The notes under the pieces are model-generated. The model worked only from the letters and a program-made list of their open reading frames with translations, made no database searches and was not told the origin of the DNA. Of a stretch of DNA of 64,000 nt, positions 52,661 to 60,938 are shown in pieces (within the stretch, counting starts at the first letter, position 1; every line of letters begins with the position of its first letter). The translations under genes and the position numbers were made by a program. Source of the stretch: Polynucleobacter sp. AP-Ainpum-60-G11 (GTDB lineage Bacteria; Pseudomonadota; Gammaproteobacteria; Burkholderiales; Burkholderiaceae); assembly GCF_018688375.1 (NCBI RefSeq), contig NZ_CP061318.1:558001-622000 (forward strand). The letters are read 5' to 3'.

Positions 52661-54226
52661 GTGGATTTGATGAATCGTATTGTGGTGCCGCTTGCCCTGT
52701 TGTTATTTTTGCCCCTATTCGGCTTGGCAGCGCCATTCCTAATTCCTGGGAATAATCTTTTAGCTAGTGGCACGCTTAGCCATCTATGGCACTTTGTCTT
52801 GGGTGGTTACATTGCTTCGACCTTAGTGTTGATTCTTGGTGTCGGCGTAGGTGTATTTATTCTGGGGGTGGGTAATGCCTGGATTATTGCTAGCTATGAT
52901 TTTCCGGGTAAGAAAATATTTGAGTGGGCTTTAATTCTGCCCTTAGCCGTACCCACTTATGTCATGGCTTATTTGTTTGTCGATCTTCTGCAATTCTCAG
53001 GCCCGATACAGAGCACACTGCGCGCCGCACTAGGAATGGATTCGCTATGGTTCTTCCCGGATCCACGCTCCTTGAGTGGCGCGATTTGGTCGTTCTCCTT
53101 CTGCCTCTTTCCTTATGTTTATCTCATAACGCGCACTGCTTTTTTGGAGCGCAGCGGTAGATTGATTGAGGTTTCAGAAACGCTGGGTTATAGCCCGCTT
53201 CAAGGATTTATAAAATTGGTATTGCCAATGGCAAGACCAGCCATCTTTGCCGGTATGGCTTTGGCGCTGATGGAGGTCTTAGCCGACTTTGGAGCTGTGT
53301 CTTATTTTGGTGTTCAAACTTTTGCAACGGGTATCTTTAAGGCCTGGCTTTCTTTTGGCGATCGCGTAGCAGCTGTGCAGCTTGCATTGGGTCTATTAAG
53401 TTTTGTTTTGCTTATCTTCTTTATTGAGCAAAGTAGTCGCTCAAAACTACGATATGCCTCCTCAACGCGAAGCAGACCGCTAGCAAAGACTCTACATGGC
53501 AAGAAAGCTTATTTGGCATTTGCTTTTTGTGGCGCTACCTTGCTATGCGGTTTTTTGCTGCCAGCATTTGCACTCCTGCAATTACTCTTTAAGCAAGGTC
53601 TCACAATCGATATTCGATATCTCGATTGGTTGGGTAATTCTTTATCTGTTTCGTTGCTGACTGCAGTAATTTCCGTTGCACTCGCTGTCTTTTTTGCGTA
53701 TGCAGTGAGAATGAATACTCGCTTAAGCTGGGTTAATCGATTGCTGGGTTTTGGTTACGCATTGCCTGGCGCAGTACTGGCTATCGGCATCCTTTCCTTC
53801 TTGGAAATATTTCACCTTGCTTGGTGGATGTCTGCGAGCATGCTGGTGCTGGTCTACGCTTACTTAGTTCGATTTCTTTCATCGAGCTTGCAAAGCGTGG
53901 AAGCGGGGCTGGCACGCATTACGCCATCTATGGATGCCTCGGCGGCGCTACTCGGGCTTACTAAGGGGCAGATTCTGAAACGAGTTCACGTACCCTTGCT
54001 TAAGCGTAGCCTAATCACTGCCGGCCTCTTCGTCTTTGTGGATGTGATGAAAGAGTTACCAGCAACACTCCTATTGCGCCCCTTTAACTTTGATACCTTG
54101 GCTGTAGCAACCTACCAACTGGCTGCTGATGAGCGCCTCGCTGAACTGGCCTTGCCTTCCTTAACGATTGTTTTAGTGGGGCTATTCCCAGTTTTACTGC
54201 TTTCCAGGGTAATTTCTAAATCTTAA
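52661..54226 (+). CDS. fbpB: ferric iron ABC transporter permease
   Basis: 521-residue permease made of two fused copies of a six-helix unit, as in FbpB/SfuB. EAA loops occur in each half: EVSETLGYSPLQGFIKLVLPMARPA and DASAALLGLTKGQILKRVHVPLLKRS. It starts with GTG; an ATG three codons later is possible. fbpA follows after 62 bases, with a Fur-like site in between. Confidence 0.92.
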   Translation: MDLMNRIVVPLALLLFLPLFGLAAPFLIPGNNLLASGTLSHLWHFVLGGYIASTLVLILGVGVGVFILGVGNAWIIASYDFPGKKIFEWALILPLAVPTYVMAYLFVDLLQFSGPIQSTLRAALGMDSLWFFPDPRSLSGAIWSFSFCLFPYVYLITRTAFLERSGRLIEVSETLGYSPLQGFIKLVLPMARPAIFAGMALALMEVLADFGAVSYFGVQTFATGIFKAWLSFGDRVAAVQLALGLLSFVLLIFFIEQSSRSKLRYASSTRSRPLAKTLHGKKAYLAFAFCGATLLCGFLLPAFALLQLLFKQGLTIDIRYLDWLGNSLSVSLLTAVISVALAVFFAYAVRMNTRLSWVNRLLGFGYALPGAVLAIGILSFLEIFHLAWWMSASMLVLVYAYLVRFLSSSLQSVEAGLARITPSMDASAALLGLTKGQILKRVHVPLLKRSLITAGLFVFVDVMKELPATLLLRPFNFDTLAVATYQLAADERLAELALPSLTIVLVGLFPVLLLSRVISKS

Positions 54227-54227
54227 T

Positions 54228-54242
54228 TGATAATCATTCGTA
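54228..54242. promoter_or_regulatory. probable Fur box before fbpA
   Basis: TGATAATCATTCGTA matches the 7-1-7 Fur consensus TGATAATNATTATCA in 11 of 14 positions, with a perfect left arm. It lies just after the fbpB stop and 46 bases upstream of fbpA, so the binding protein may have its own iron-repressed promoter. Confidence 0.6.
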
Positions 54243-54288
54243 TTTGTGATACATTGGATGTAATCTAATACTGATCGCAAATACAGCA

Positions 54289-55344
54289 ATGACAAGTCCA
54301 ACAATACGTAAATTCTTAGTTCCTACTGCTTTGATTCTGGGCACATTTATGGCATTGCCATTGCATGCTCAAGACGCCAAAGAGCTCAATCTTTATTCAG
54401 CTCGTCACTATCAAACTGATGAAGCGCTCTACAGCGATTTCACTAAAAAAACTGGTATCAAGATTAACCGTATTGAGGCTGATGACAATGCTCTGGCCGA
54501 GAGATTAAAAAGTGAAGGCGCCAATAGTCCGGCTGATGTGATTTTGATGGTAGATGCAGCACGATTATGGCGCGCTCAAATTGATGGATTCTTTAAACCA
54601 ATTCACTCGAAGTATTTAGAGAGCCGAATTCCAGCAAACTTACGATCTAAGCCTGAGCCAGAGGGCTCAACTTGGTTCGGCTTCTCGACTCGAGCTCGTT
54701 TGGTGGTCTATAACAAAGCCAAAGTGAATCCACATGATGTTGATACTTATGAGAAGTTAGCCGAGCCAGTAAATAAAGGTAAGGTGTGCACGCGTTCAGG
54801 CGCTCATCCTTATATGCTGTCATTGATTGGCGCCATGATTGAGCGTCGTGGCGAGGCAGCGACAGAAGAGTGGGCAAAAGGTATGGTCAGCAATATGGCT
54901 CGCCCTCCAAGGGGTGGCGATACCGATCAAATCAAAGCGGTTGCGTCTGGGGAGTGCGGAGTTGCTTTAACGAATTCGTATTACCTAGTTAGACTTTTGC
55001 GTTCCACTAAGCCAGAAGATCAAGCCCTCGTTTCTAAGATTGGTTTTGTTTGGCCAAATCAGCAAACGACTGGCACGCATATCAATATTGCAGGTGGTGG
55101 CGTAGCGAAGAATGCACCGCACTCACAAGCTGCCATTCAGTTTCTCGAGTACTTGGCTAGCGATTCTGCGCAAGAATATTTTGCAAACGGTAATAACGAG
55201 TGGCCTGTGGTGAAGTCAGTCAAGATTGAAAATGAAGGCCTAAAAATGTTGGGATCATTTAAGGCTGAAAACATTTCTGTTGCTGCTATTGGCAAGAACC
55301 AGATTGCCGCTCAAAGATTGCTAGACAGGGTTGGCTACAAGTAA
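54289..55344 (+). CDS. fbpA: ferric iron-binding periplasmic protein
   Basis: 351-residue binding protein with signal peptide ending near PLHAQ. ELNLYSARHYQTDEALYSDFTKKTGI is the FutA/FbpA start, and the iron-binding Tyr pair occurs in GVALTNSYYLVRLL. TTGTHINIAGGGVAKNAPH is also typical. It hands Fe3+ to FbpB/FbpC. A terminator follows the stop. Confidence 0.93.
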   Translation: MTSPTIRKFLVPTALILGTFMALPLHAQDAKELNLYSARHYQTDEALYSDFTKKTGIKINRIEADDNALAERLKSEGANSPADVILMVDAARLWRAQIDGFFKPIHSKYLESRIPANLRSKPEPEGSTWFGFSTRARLVVYNKAKVNPHDVDTYEKLAEPVNKGKVCTRSGAHPYMLSLIGAMIERRGEAATEEWAKGMVSNMARPPRGGDTDQIKAVASGECGVALTNSYYLVRLLRSTKPEDQALVSKIGFVWPNQQTTGTHINIAGGGVAKNAPHSQAAIQFLEYLASDSAQEYFANGNNEWPVVKSVKIENEGLKMLGSFKAENISVAAIGKNQIAAQRLLDRVGYK

Positions 55345-55355
55345 GTTTTATTAGG

Positions 55356-55390
55356 GAAAACCCTTGACTTTTAGAGGGTTTTCGTTTACA
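55356..55390 (+). terminator. rho-independent terminator after fbpA
   Basis: GAAAACCCT (55356-55364) pairs perfectly with AGGGTTTTC (55375-55383) around a 10-base loop, followed by GTTT. Confidence 0.7.
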
Positions 55391-55400
55391 TTAAGAATTC

Positions 55401-55480
55401 GCTGAAAGCCGGCTTTCAGCATAAGAAGCGTACAGACTAGAGTTTTACCGCAGTTGTGGAGACTGTCAGTACGCTTCTTA
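55401..55480. repeat. palindrome cluster, function unknown
   Basis: A perfect 20-base palindrome (GCTGAAAGCC and its complement, 55401-55420) is followed one base later by a 12-bp inverted repeat, TAAGAAGCGTAC (55422-55433) with GTACGCTTCTTA (55469-55480), which pairs three more bases inward past one mismatch. Neither has a T tract. The 337-base gap between fbpA and the lipoprotein holds, besides this, a CTTTGG/CCAAAG repeat at 55624-55638 and no convincing gene. It may be a small RNA, a remnant of a small mobile element, or a binding site. Confidence 0.5.
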
Positions 55481-55681
55481 GAAATATTCCTTAAAAGCAA
55501 TAGCCAAGTCACAACAGTGACCATCTGAAAATCAGCAATGGGCTGCAGCAAATCAAAAAGCATTTAAAAAGTAAATACCAATAACAGCAGGGTCTCTGCT
55601 CGTGTGCAATTTTCACATTGGGTCTTTGGTCGCCAAAGGTGACTAGAATGACTCTATTCCTTAAGAGATATGGATTCCCCT

Positions 55682-55951
55682 ATGAAAATCGTCCTAAGCG
55701 CTTCAGTGCTTGCCGCCTCTCTTGTGATGTTGGCATGCGGAACACCGCCAAGTGAGTTTGGGGTCTATCGACAGTCTGATGGAACGGTTGGGGTTCATGC
55801 CCCAAAATCCGCTAAAGATACTGAGGCTCAGGCCGCAGCAGCAGAGGAGTGCAAAAAACTAGGAAAGCGAAGCGCCACTATTGTTGAGACTCGCAAAACA
55901 GTGAACGACCGCTTTCCTATGACCTACATTTTTGTGTGTAATACCTATTAA
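55682..55951 (+). CDS. small lipoprotein, hypothetical
   Basis: 89-residue protein with a lipoprotein signal peptide; the lipobox VMLAC puts the lipid-carrying Cys at residue 19. The mature part has GVYRQSDGTVGVHAP, an Ala/Glu-rich helix with one Cys (EECKKLG), and a last Cys in FVCNTY, so a disulfide is possible. A frame-matched ATG at 55670 adds four residues but is too close to the AAGAGA ribosome site. No known family. Confidence 0.7.
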   Translation: MKIVLSASVLAASLVMLACGTPPSEFGVYRQSDGTVGVHAPKSAKDTEAQAAAAEECKKLGKRSATIVETRKTVNDRFPMTYIFVCNTY

Positions 55952-55962
55952 GTTACACCTGC

Positions 55963-56853
55963 TTAGCTAAGCAACCATTTCTTAATCGATTTATTGACAC
56001 ACATTGCATCTAAAGCCAGTCCAAAAAATTCAGAGCCATTGGTAACCATGCTCTCAATGGCCTCAACCTTGCCAGATTTCACGCCACGTAAATACGTAGC
56101 AGCGCGATAGCGTAAGAAGTGCTCATTCTGACCTTCCTCATTGTCCGTAGAGCAGATTTCTAAGCTGCCATAGCGGGTCTCTGGGTTGATATTCAGAATA
56201 GAGAGGCCTAATGCACCAATCAAATTTTCTGGGACGGGAATAGGAACATAAGAGTAGAGAGAGACCAGCTGCTCTTGTTCGTCAACCTCAATAATGTGGT
56301 CAACATCGAACACATCTTTTTCTGTCAACTCAGTTTCACCAGAATCGCCGCCACCAAAGGTGGATTCGAATTGCAGCATTGCTGTATTGCTATCTTTAGA
56401 GATATCAATCATGTCAGGATAGCCAAGTAAGCCTTTCCACCAGTACATGAGCGAGAAGGTGCACGGTTTTACTTCAACCAGACCTTTATTGGTTGATTTG
56501 GCAAAGTACAGGCCGTAGAACTCATCATCTTCCTCGAGTCCGTACTGATCAACCTTGAGTTTTTTTGGTGCAGCTGTCTTTGAAGACTTCTTGCTAGCTT
56601 TCTTAGGCACAGGTTTTTTGGCTGCAGGCTTCTTCGCCGCTACCTTTTTAACCGCCTTCTTCGCCGCTGGTTTTTTAGCAATCGCTTTTTTGGCGATAGG
56701 CTTTTTAGTTGCTGATTTTTTCACTACCTTCTTTACGGCCTTTTTAGCTACCACTTTCTTGGCGGCAACTTTCTTAACGGCTTTCTTTGCAGGGGCTTTT
56801 TTTACTACCTTAGTAGCTACTTTCTTTTTTGCTGGAGACTTCTTTGTAGCCAT
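55963..56853 (-). CDS. histone H1-like tail fused to an acidic C-terminal domain
   Basis: 296-residue protein in two parts. Residues 1-100 are almost only Lys, Ala, Val and Pro in repeats such as AKKAVKKVAAKK, like bacterial H1 homologues (HctB, AlgP), and should bind DNA or RNA. Residues 101-296 are acidic and folded, with EEDDEFYGLYF, YWWKGLLGYPDMIDIS, VDEQEQLVSLYSYVPIP and EHFLRYRAATYLRGV…FFGLALDAMCVNK. This second half vaguely recalls YbjN-like proteins, but no firm family is recognised. Single gene; the GAAGGGTAATAG region upstream gives its ribosome site. Confidence 0.8.
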   Translation of the reverse strand: MATKKSPAKKKVATKVVKKAPAKKAVKKVAAKKVVAKKAVKKVVKKSATKKPIAKKAIAKKPAAKKAVKKVAAKKPAAKKPVPKKASKKSSKTAAPKKLKVDQYGLEEDDEFYGLYFAKSTNKGLVEVKPCTFSLMYWWKGLLGYPDMIDISKDSNTAMLQFESTFGGGDSGETELTEKDVFDVDHIIEVDEQEQLVSLYSYVPIPVPENLIGALGLSILNINPETRYGSLEICSTDNEEGQNEHFLRYRAATYLRGVKSGKVEAIESMVTNGSEFFGLALDAMCVNKSIKKWLLS

Positions 56854-57014
56854 GGTCTATTACCCTTCCTATTGGTAGTTAATGTGCTTAGCGCACAAAT
56901 GGATATTACTTCAGTTCTATCCACTTTTGCTGATACCTATATGGGGATTTACCTAGCAATATCAAGGATCAATCCCTAATTATTCTTTGGGCTTTGGAGG
57001 AAGGAGCGTGGTGC

Positions 57015-57042
57015 TTGAATTTAAATGCGAACTTGCTACACT
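57015..57042 (+). promoter_or_regulatory. probable sigma-70 promoter of the YdcH gene
   Basis: TTGAAT (57015-57020) and TACACT (57037-57042) with a 16-base spacer, 42 bases upstream of the start codon. Confidence 0.5.
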
Positions 57043-57084
57043 GGAACGGTGCAGTTATGAATAACCTCAACCTAAAGAGAATTT

Positions 57085-57303
57085 ATGTTCCCTGAATATC
57101 GCGAGTTAATTAGTAAGCTGAAAACATCAGATCGTCACTTTTCTCATTTATTTGATAAGCACAACAATCTCGATCAAAAGATTCAAAGAATGGAAGCTCA
57201 TACTGAGCCTAGTACTCCGGAAGAAATCGAGAATCTGAAAAAGGAAAAGCTTTTACTGAAGGACCAACTGTACACAGTCTTGAAAAAAGCCAGCGCCACC
57301 TAA
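57085..57303 (+). CDS. YdcH family protein (DUF465)
   Basis: 72-residue coiled-coil protein with the DUF465 pattern: EYRELISKLKTSDRHFSHLFDKHNNLDQKIQRME, then a Pro hinge and EIENLKKEKLLLKDQLYTVLKKA. Members are small cytoplasmic proteins of unclear role. AAAGAGAATTT precedes the ATG. A terminator follows. Confidence 0.88.
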   Translation: MFPEYRELISKLKTSDRHFSHLFDKHNNLDQKIQRMEAHTEPSTPEEIENLKKEKLLLKDQLYTVLKKASAT

Positions 57304-57310
57304 TTGGCTC

Positions 57311-57348
57311 AGACCATCAGAGCCTCTATTTGGGTCCGATGGTCTTTT
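57311..57348. terminator. terminator after the YdcH gene
   Basis: AGACCATC (57311-57318) pairs with GATGGTCT (57338-57345), followed by TTT. It lies between YdcH and the convergent yjdM. Confidence 0.65.
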
Positions 57349-57356
57349 ATTGATAC

Positions 57357-57704
57357 CTACGCTTTCTTTAAAAAGCAGGCTTTGAGCAACATATTGCCTG
57401 CCTCTGTCTTGCAGTCCACCTCATGATCGCCAGATACCAGGCGAATACCCTTGATCTTAGTGCCAACTTTCAGGGTAGTGGATGATCCTTTGACCTTTAG
57501 ATCCTTAATGAGGGTTACGGTATCGCCATCAGCCAGTAGATTGCCGTTGGCATCTTTCACAATCAGAACGCCTTCATCCTCTTCTGCAGTGGCTGTCATC
57601 GGCCATTCATGACCGCATTGAGCACAAACAAAGTTCTCACCATCCGGATAAGTCATGTCTTCTTGGCAGGCAGGGCATTTAGGAAGGCTGGCATTCGTGT
57701 TCAT
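57357..57704 (-). CDS. yjdM: YjdM/PhnA family zinc ribbon protein
   Basis: 115-residue protein with an N-terminal zinc ribbon (Cys10, Cys13, Cys27, Cys30) and a C-terminal SH3-like domain with [23 protein letters not shown] and [11 protein letters not shown], the full PhnA/YjdM pattern. Despite the old name it has no proven role in phosphonate use. Likely cytoplasmic. Confidence 0.92.
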   Translation of the reverse strand: MNTNASLPKCPACQEDMTYPDGENFVCAQCGHEWPMTATAEEDEGVLIVKDANGNLLADGDTVTLIKDLKVKGSSTTLKVGTKIKGIRLVSGDHEVDCKTEAGNMLLKACFLKKA

Positions 57705-57780
57705 AGTGGGGCGCTATTAAAAGTGAAGTAGGCGCTAATTTTAGTCCACTACTAGCGGGGTAATTTAGAATCAATAGACA

Positions 57781-59598
57781 ATGAGTAAATCAACCAAGAT
57801 CATCATCGGTGTATTAGGCGGAGCGTTTATCCTAATTGCCGCCGGAGTTTGGTATGCGGCCTCAACAGTTGACCCTGCACAGCTCACTAAATTGCTCTCC
57901 TCTTCAGTCAAGACGGCTACTGGACGAGATTTAAAAATATCTGGGCCAGTTACTCTGAGCTTTTTCCCCAGAATTTCTGTGTCAGCAGAGCGCTTAAGTT
58001 TGAGTAATGCATCTTGGGCATCTCATCCTGAGATGCTTAACCTTAATCGCATTGAGTTAGATATTAAGATCTTGCCGCTACTCAGTCAGCGTATTGAGGT
58101 TGGAAGCATAAAACTCTCTGGCCTAGAGTTAATTCTCCAGAAAAATACAGCCGGTAAAGTCAATTGGGATATGAGTGCGGATGCATCAAATCCTGTTGCT
58201 ACTTCTGATAGCGGTCAGGCTGATAGCGCTTCAGTGAGTGATAAGCTGATCTTCATGGATAGCATTGCGATTGTGGATACTCAGATTCAGTATCAAGATC
58301 CTTCTGCCTCAATCTCAAGCTATCAAATAAAGCGCTTATCCCTCCAGGAGGGTGGTGATGAGACAAGCATCTCGGTCAATATGCAAGCTCAGGGACAGGC
58401 TTTGGACCTCAGTGGAAAAGTTGGACCTCTTTCTCGCTCATTCAAGCAGTGGGATGTTTCTTCGATACGGTTCCCAGTTGACCTTAACCTTAATCTGAAC
58501 GGTAAAACTCTGTTGATGAAGGGTGAGGTAAGTAAGGCTCCTAAGGCTATACCCACATTCAATTTAGCATTGAGCTCAAAAGCATTTGACTGGACCGGCT
58601 CGGGTGAGGCAGTTAACCAAGCCCCTCAATCCATCAGCACTGCTAAGCCGGTGCCAGCCGTACGCCAAACCCAAAAGCCGCAGCCTAATTTCTTATTTAG
58701 TAATGACATCATTCCTTTTGATGCGCTACCTCAAGCTAATGGGAAGGTGCTGATTAATATTGCTGAGTTGGGGTTACCAAAACGCAAGCCAATTGAAAAT
58801 CTTCAGGCTACCTTGCAATTGGATGGCAGCAGTATTGAGATTCCAAGTCTGACGTTTCAAATGGGTAAAGGGAGCGCTGACATCCAGATCAATCTCTCCC
58901 AGATTAATAAAGCAAATCCTGAGCTAGCAGTTAAGGGTGTGACAAAAGATTTCGTGCTAGAGAACTTACTGTCCCGGCTTGATCCAAGTTCCAAGGTGAG
59001 TGGCGGCGCTATGAAGTTAGCATTTGATATCAAGACATCCGGAAACAGTCTTCACCAGATGGCAGCAAATTCCAATGGCAAGATTCAGTTGAGCATTAAT
59101 CAGGCTCGTATGGGTACTAACTTTTTAAACGATGCTGGTGATTTTGTGGTCACCTTATTGGATTCCATGAATCCAATGCGTAAAAAAACGAGTGAAACAG
59201 TTTTGGAGTGTGCGGTTGCCTATCTGCCAATTAATAATGGCCAGGTCAATATAGCCAATACAGTTGGGGCGGAGACAGATAGATTGGATGTGGTCTTAGC
59301 TGGTTCTATCAATCTGAAAACGGAAGCAGTTAATCTGACTATTAATCCACGAGAAAAATCAGGCCTCACTACAGGTCTTGATTTGGCAGGGCTAGTAAAG
59401 ATGGGTGGCACACTGACAAATCCTAAGGCGGGGATTAATCAGGCCGGGGTCGTCAATAGTGCCGTCTCGGTTGGGCTTGGATTTTTAACTGGTGGCGTAA
59501 GCATTTTGGCTGAGAATGCCAGATCAATGACTACAAAAGTGCACCCTTGTAGAGATGCACTGCACCCCTGGTCTGATATCTACCCTGGGGCACAGTAA
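57781..59598 (+). CDS. AsmA family protein
   Basis: 605-residue inner membrane-anchored protein with one N-terminal helix (about 6-27), an AsmA N-terminal domain (VDPAQLTKLLSSSVKTATGRDLKISGPVTLSFFPRISV) and a C-terminal AsmA domain (KASGNSL-like GNSLHQMAANSNGKIQLSI and LVKMGGTLTNPKAGIN). AsmA proteins are part of a group of bridge-like lipid transport factors affecting outer membrane makeup. It is shorter than many but complete. Start ATG without a strong ribosome site. Confidence 0.9.
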   Translation: MSKSTKIIIGVLGGAFILIAAGVWYAASTVDPAQLTKLLSSSVKTATGRDLKISGPVTLSFFPRISVSAERLSLSNASWASHPEMLNLNRIELDIKILPLLSQRIEVGSIKLSGLELILQKNTAGKVNWDMSADASNPVATSDSGQADSASVSDKLIFMDSIAIVDTQIQYQDPSASISSYQIKRLSLQEGGDETSISVNMQAQGQALDLSGKVGPLSRSFKQWDVSSIRFPVDLNLNLNGKTLLMKGEVSKAPKAIPTFNLALSSKAFDWTGSGEAVNQAPQSISTAKPVPAVRQTQKPQPNFLFSNDIIPFDALPQANGKVLINIAELGLPKRKPIENLQATLQLDGSSIEIPSLTFQMGKGSADIQINLSQINKANPELAVKGVTKDFVLENLLSRLDPSSKVSGGAMKLAFDIKTSGNSLHQMAANSNGKIQLSINQARMGTNFLNDAGDFVVTLLDSMNPMRKKTSETVLECAVAYLPINNGQVNIANTVGAETDRLDVVLAGSINLKTEAVNLTINPREKSGLTTGLDLAGLVKMGGTLTNPKAGINQAGVVNSAVSVGLGFLTGGVSILAENARSMTTKVHPCRDALHPWSDIYPGAQ

Positions 59599-59601
59599 TT
59601 C

Positions 59602-59949
59602 TTAAAGCAGTATTCCGCTGATAAAGAGGCTGAATAGAGAAATAAAGATGCTGGCAAAGAAGGCGGTCCAGAAGCTGGAGATCGTGAAGCCACTAACTAC
59701 TGCTGAAACCAGTATCAGCACCAAGGCATTCACTACCAGCAGAAACAATCCCATGGTGAGAACAGTTAGCGGCAGGGTAAGGAGAATTAATAAAGGCTTC
59801 ACAACGGCATTGGCAAAGCCAAGCAGTAGGGCAGCAATCAGTAGTGAGCCGCCATCAGCAAAACGTAAGCCGCTAAAAAGATAGCTGGCGACCCAAAGGG
59901 ATAAAGATGTTAAACCCCATTGAACTAAAAACGGAACCAAGTTACCCAT
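59602..59949 (-). CDS. phage holin family 4 superfamily membrane protein (PF04020 type)
   Basis: 115-residue protein with four predicted helices and the conserved ADGGSLLIAALLLGFANAVVKPLLILLTLPLTVLTMGLFLLVVNALVL stretch of the YvlD/holin-4 family. Despite the family name it is a common chromosomal membrane protein of unknown role, not a sign of prophage. The ATG at 59949 is chosen for its distance from AAGGA; an ATG three codons earlier overlaps that site. Confidence 0.85.
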   Translation of the reverse strand: MGNLVPFLVQWGLTSLSLWVASYLFSGLRFADGGSLLIAALLLGFANAVVKPLLILLTLPLTVLTMGLFLLVVNALVLILVSAVVSGFTISSFWTAFFASIFISLFSLFISGILL

Positions 59950-60010
59950 TAAGAACATCCTTTTTCTTTTTTAGAATTCAGCTTTAATCGTAACTGATTT
60001 TAGTGGTGGA

Positions 60011-60316
60011 TTAAGCCGCTATCTTTTGCTTTGAGTTTTTGATAGGTTTAAAGTGAATTTCAATGTGAGTATTGGTAGCGGCTGCAAGTTTTGTCAGGGT
60101 TCTCAGGGAGGGCAATCCTGCGCCACTTTCTAGTCTCGCGATCGCAGATTGAGAGGTGCTCATCAGTACGGCCAGCTCCTCTTGAGATAGCCCCCTTTTC
60201 ATGCGCGCCTCAATAACCTCTTGTGCAATCTCAAATTCCACACGAGATTCATCGTAAGCTTTTTTGTATTCAGGATTCTTGATCCATTTTTTATGTAAAT
60301 TAGAGATTTTGGTCAT
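60011..60316 (-). CDS. HigA-like antitoxin (XRE family)
   Basis: 101-residue antitoxin. The N-terminal half (EYKKAYDESRVEFEIAQEVIEARMKRGLSQEELAVLM) leads into a helix-turn-helix with TSQSAIARLESGAGLPSLRTLTKLA. Its ATG overlaps the toxin stop by four bases, giving toxin-first HigBA order. It should bind the operator upstream of the toxin to repress both genes. Confidence 0.88.
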   Translation of the reverse strand: MTKISNLHKKWIKNPEYKKAYDESRVEFEIAQEVIEARMKRGLSQEELAVLMSTSQSAIARLESGAGLPSLRTLTKLAAATNTHIEIHFKPIKNSKQKIAA

Positions 60317-60645
60317 ATTAAGTTTGCCTGTTTAGCTCTTCTTGTTGCCATTTCTAAAGCTGCCGGTGGAGTTTTCTGAGTCTTCTTAATAAATACATGC
60401 AATACGATCATTCTTTTCCCGCTGGCATGGATATAAATTCCTCGTGCAATCCCATCCTTACCGGAAACTCGTATCTCCCAAAATTTTGCACCTAAAGATT
60501 TGATGTGAGGCATTCCAACTTCTTGGGGTCCAAATTGCTCGAGTAAACCAGAAACCCTGACAAACCGACTTCTAATATCTGCTGGAAGATCTTCTAGCTC
60601 TTGGTCAACTGTTGAGTTTAGGGTGTGAACACTCCATGTTGTCAT
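60313..60645 (-). CDS. HigB/RelE-family toxin (Gp49-like)
   Basis: 110-residue toxin of the phage-derived Gp49-like group. Pattern: LEDLPADIRSRFVRVSGLLEQFGPQEVGMPHIKSLGAKFWEIRVSGKDGIARGIYIHASGKRMIVLHVFIKKTQKTPPAALEMATRRAK. The WEIR strand, the RGIYI strand and the K-K-TQKTP helix start are the family's functional areas for ribosome-dependent mRNA cleavage. First gene of the pair, just behind its operator. Confidence 0.9.
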   Translation of the reverse strand: MTTWSVHTLNSTVDQELEDLPADIRSRFVRVSGLLEQFGPQEVGMPHIKSLGAKFWEIRVSGKDGIARGIYIHASGKRMIVLHVFIKKTQKTPPAALEMATRRAKQANLI

Positions 60646-60653
60646 CCATAAAT

Positions 60654-60687
60654 TATATCAATATTGATATATGTCAAAAATGATATA
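60654..60687 (-). promoter_or_regulatory. higBA operator and promoter
   Basis: A perfect 18-base palindrome built from TATATCA and TGATATA lies at 60654-60671, eight bases before the toxin ATG. A third TGATATA half-site is at 60681-60687. On the toxin strand a consensus TTGACA -35 (60677-60672) lies between the palindrome and the third half-site, so repressor binding would block the promoter. Confidence 0.7.
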
Positions 60688-60713
60688 ACTTAATCAGTAA
60701 TAAAGCAAGGGCT

Positions 60714-60917
60714 TTAATAGTGGGGAGGGATTTCATCTTTTGGACTGCTGTTGCTTGCGCCGTCAGCACCATTGGCTTGCTCTTTGATGGACTTTAGTTC
60801 TCGATATAGAAACTCAATTTGTTGCTGTTGCTTATAAATGGTTTGATTCAGTTGATCAATCAAATCTTCAGTAAAGCTGAGTTTAATTTCAAGGTTGGTG
60901 ATGCGATCTTCCGTCAT
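60714..60917 (-). CDS. slyX: SlyX family protein
   Basis: 67-residue coiled-coil protein with the SlyX pattern: RITNLEIKLSFTEDLIDQLNQTIYKQQQQIEFLYRELKSIKEQ, and the terminal IPPHY found across the family. Function unknown. It is 21 bases downstream of the DUF1653 gene on the same strand. Confidence 0.92.
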   Translation of the reverse strand: MTEDRITNLEIKLSFTEDLIDQLNQTIYKQQQQIEFLYRELKSIKEQANGADGASNSSPKDEIPPHY

Positions 60918-60938
60918 TTCAATTCCTCTATTGATATC

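Noticed and set aside
55422..55480. Possible integron attC site
   Set aside because: The arms lack the GTTRRRY-type core sites and no integrase or cassette array is near.
55351..55563. 70-residue open frame across the palindrome region
   Set aside because: Overlaps the fbpA terminator and the inverted repeats, has no ribosome site and no recognisable sequence.
56555..56878. 107-residue Phe-rich open frame on the plus strand
   Set aside because: Antisense shadow of the Lys/Ala tail of the H1-like protein.
59602..59949. Holin-family protein as a sign of prophage
   Set aside because: This family is a common chromosomal membrane protein; no other phage gene surrounds it apart from the ordinary higBA pair.
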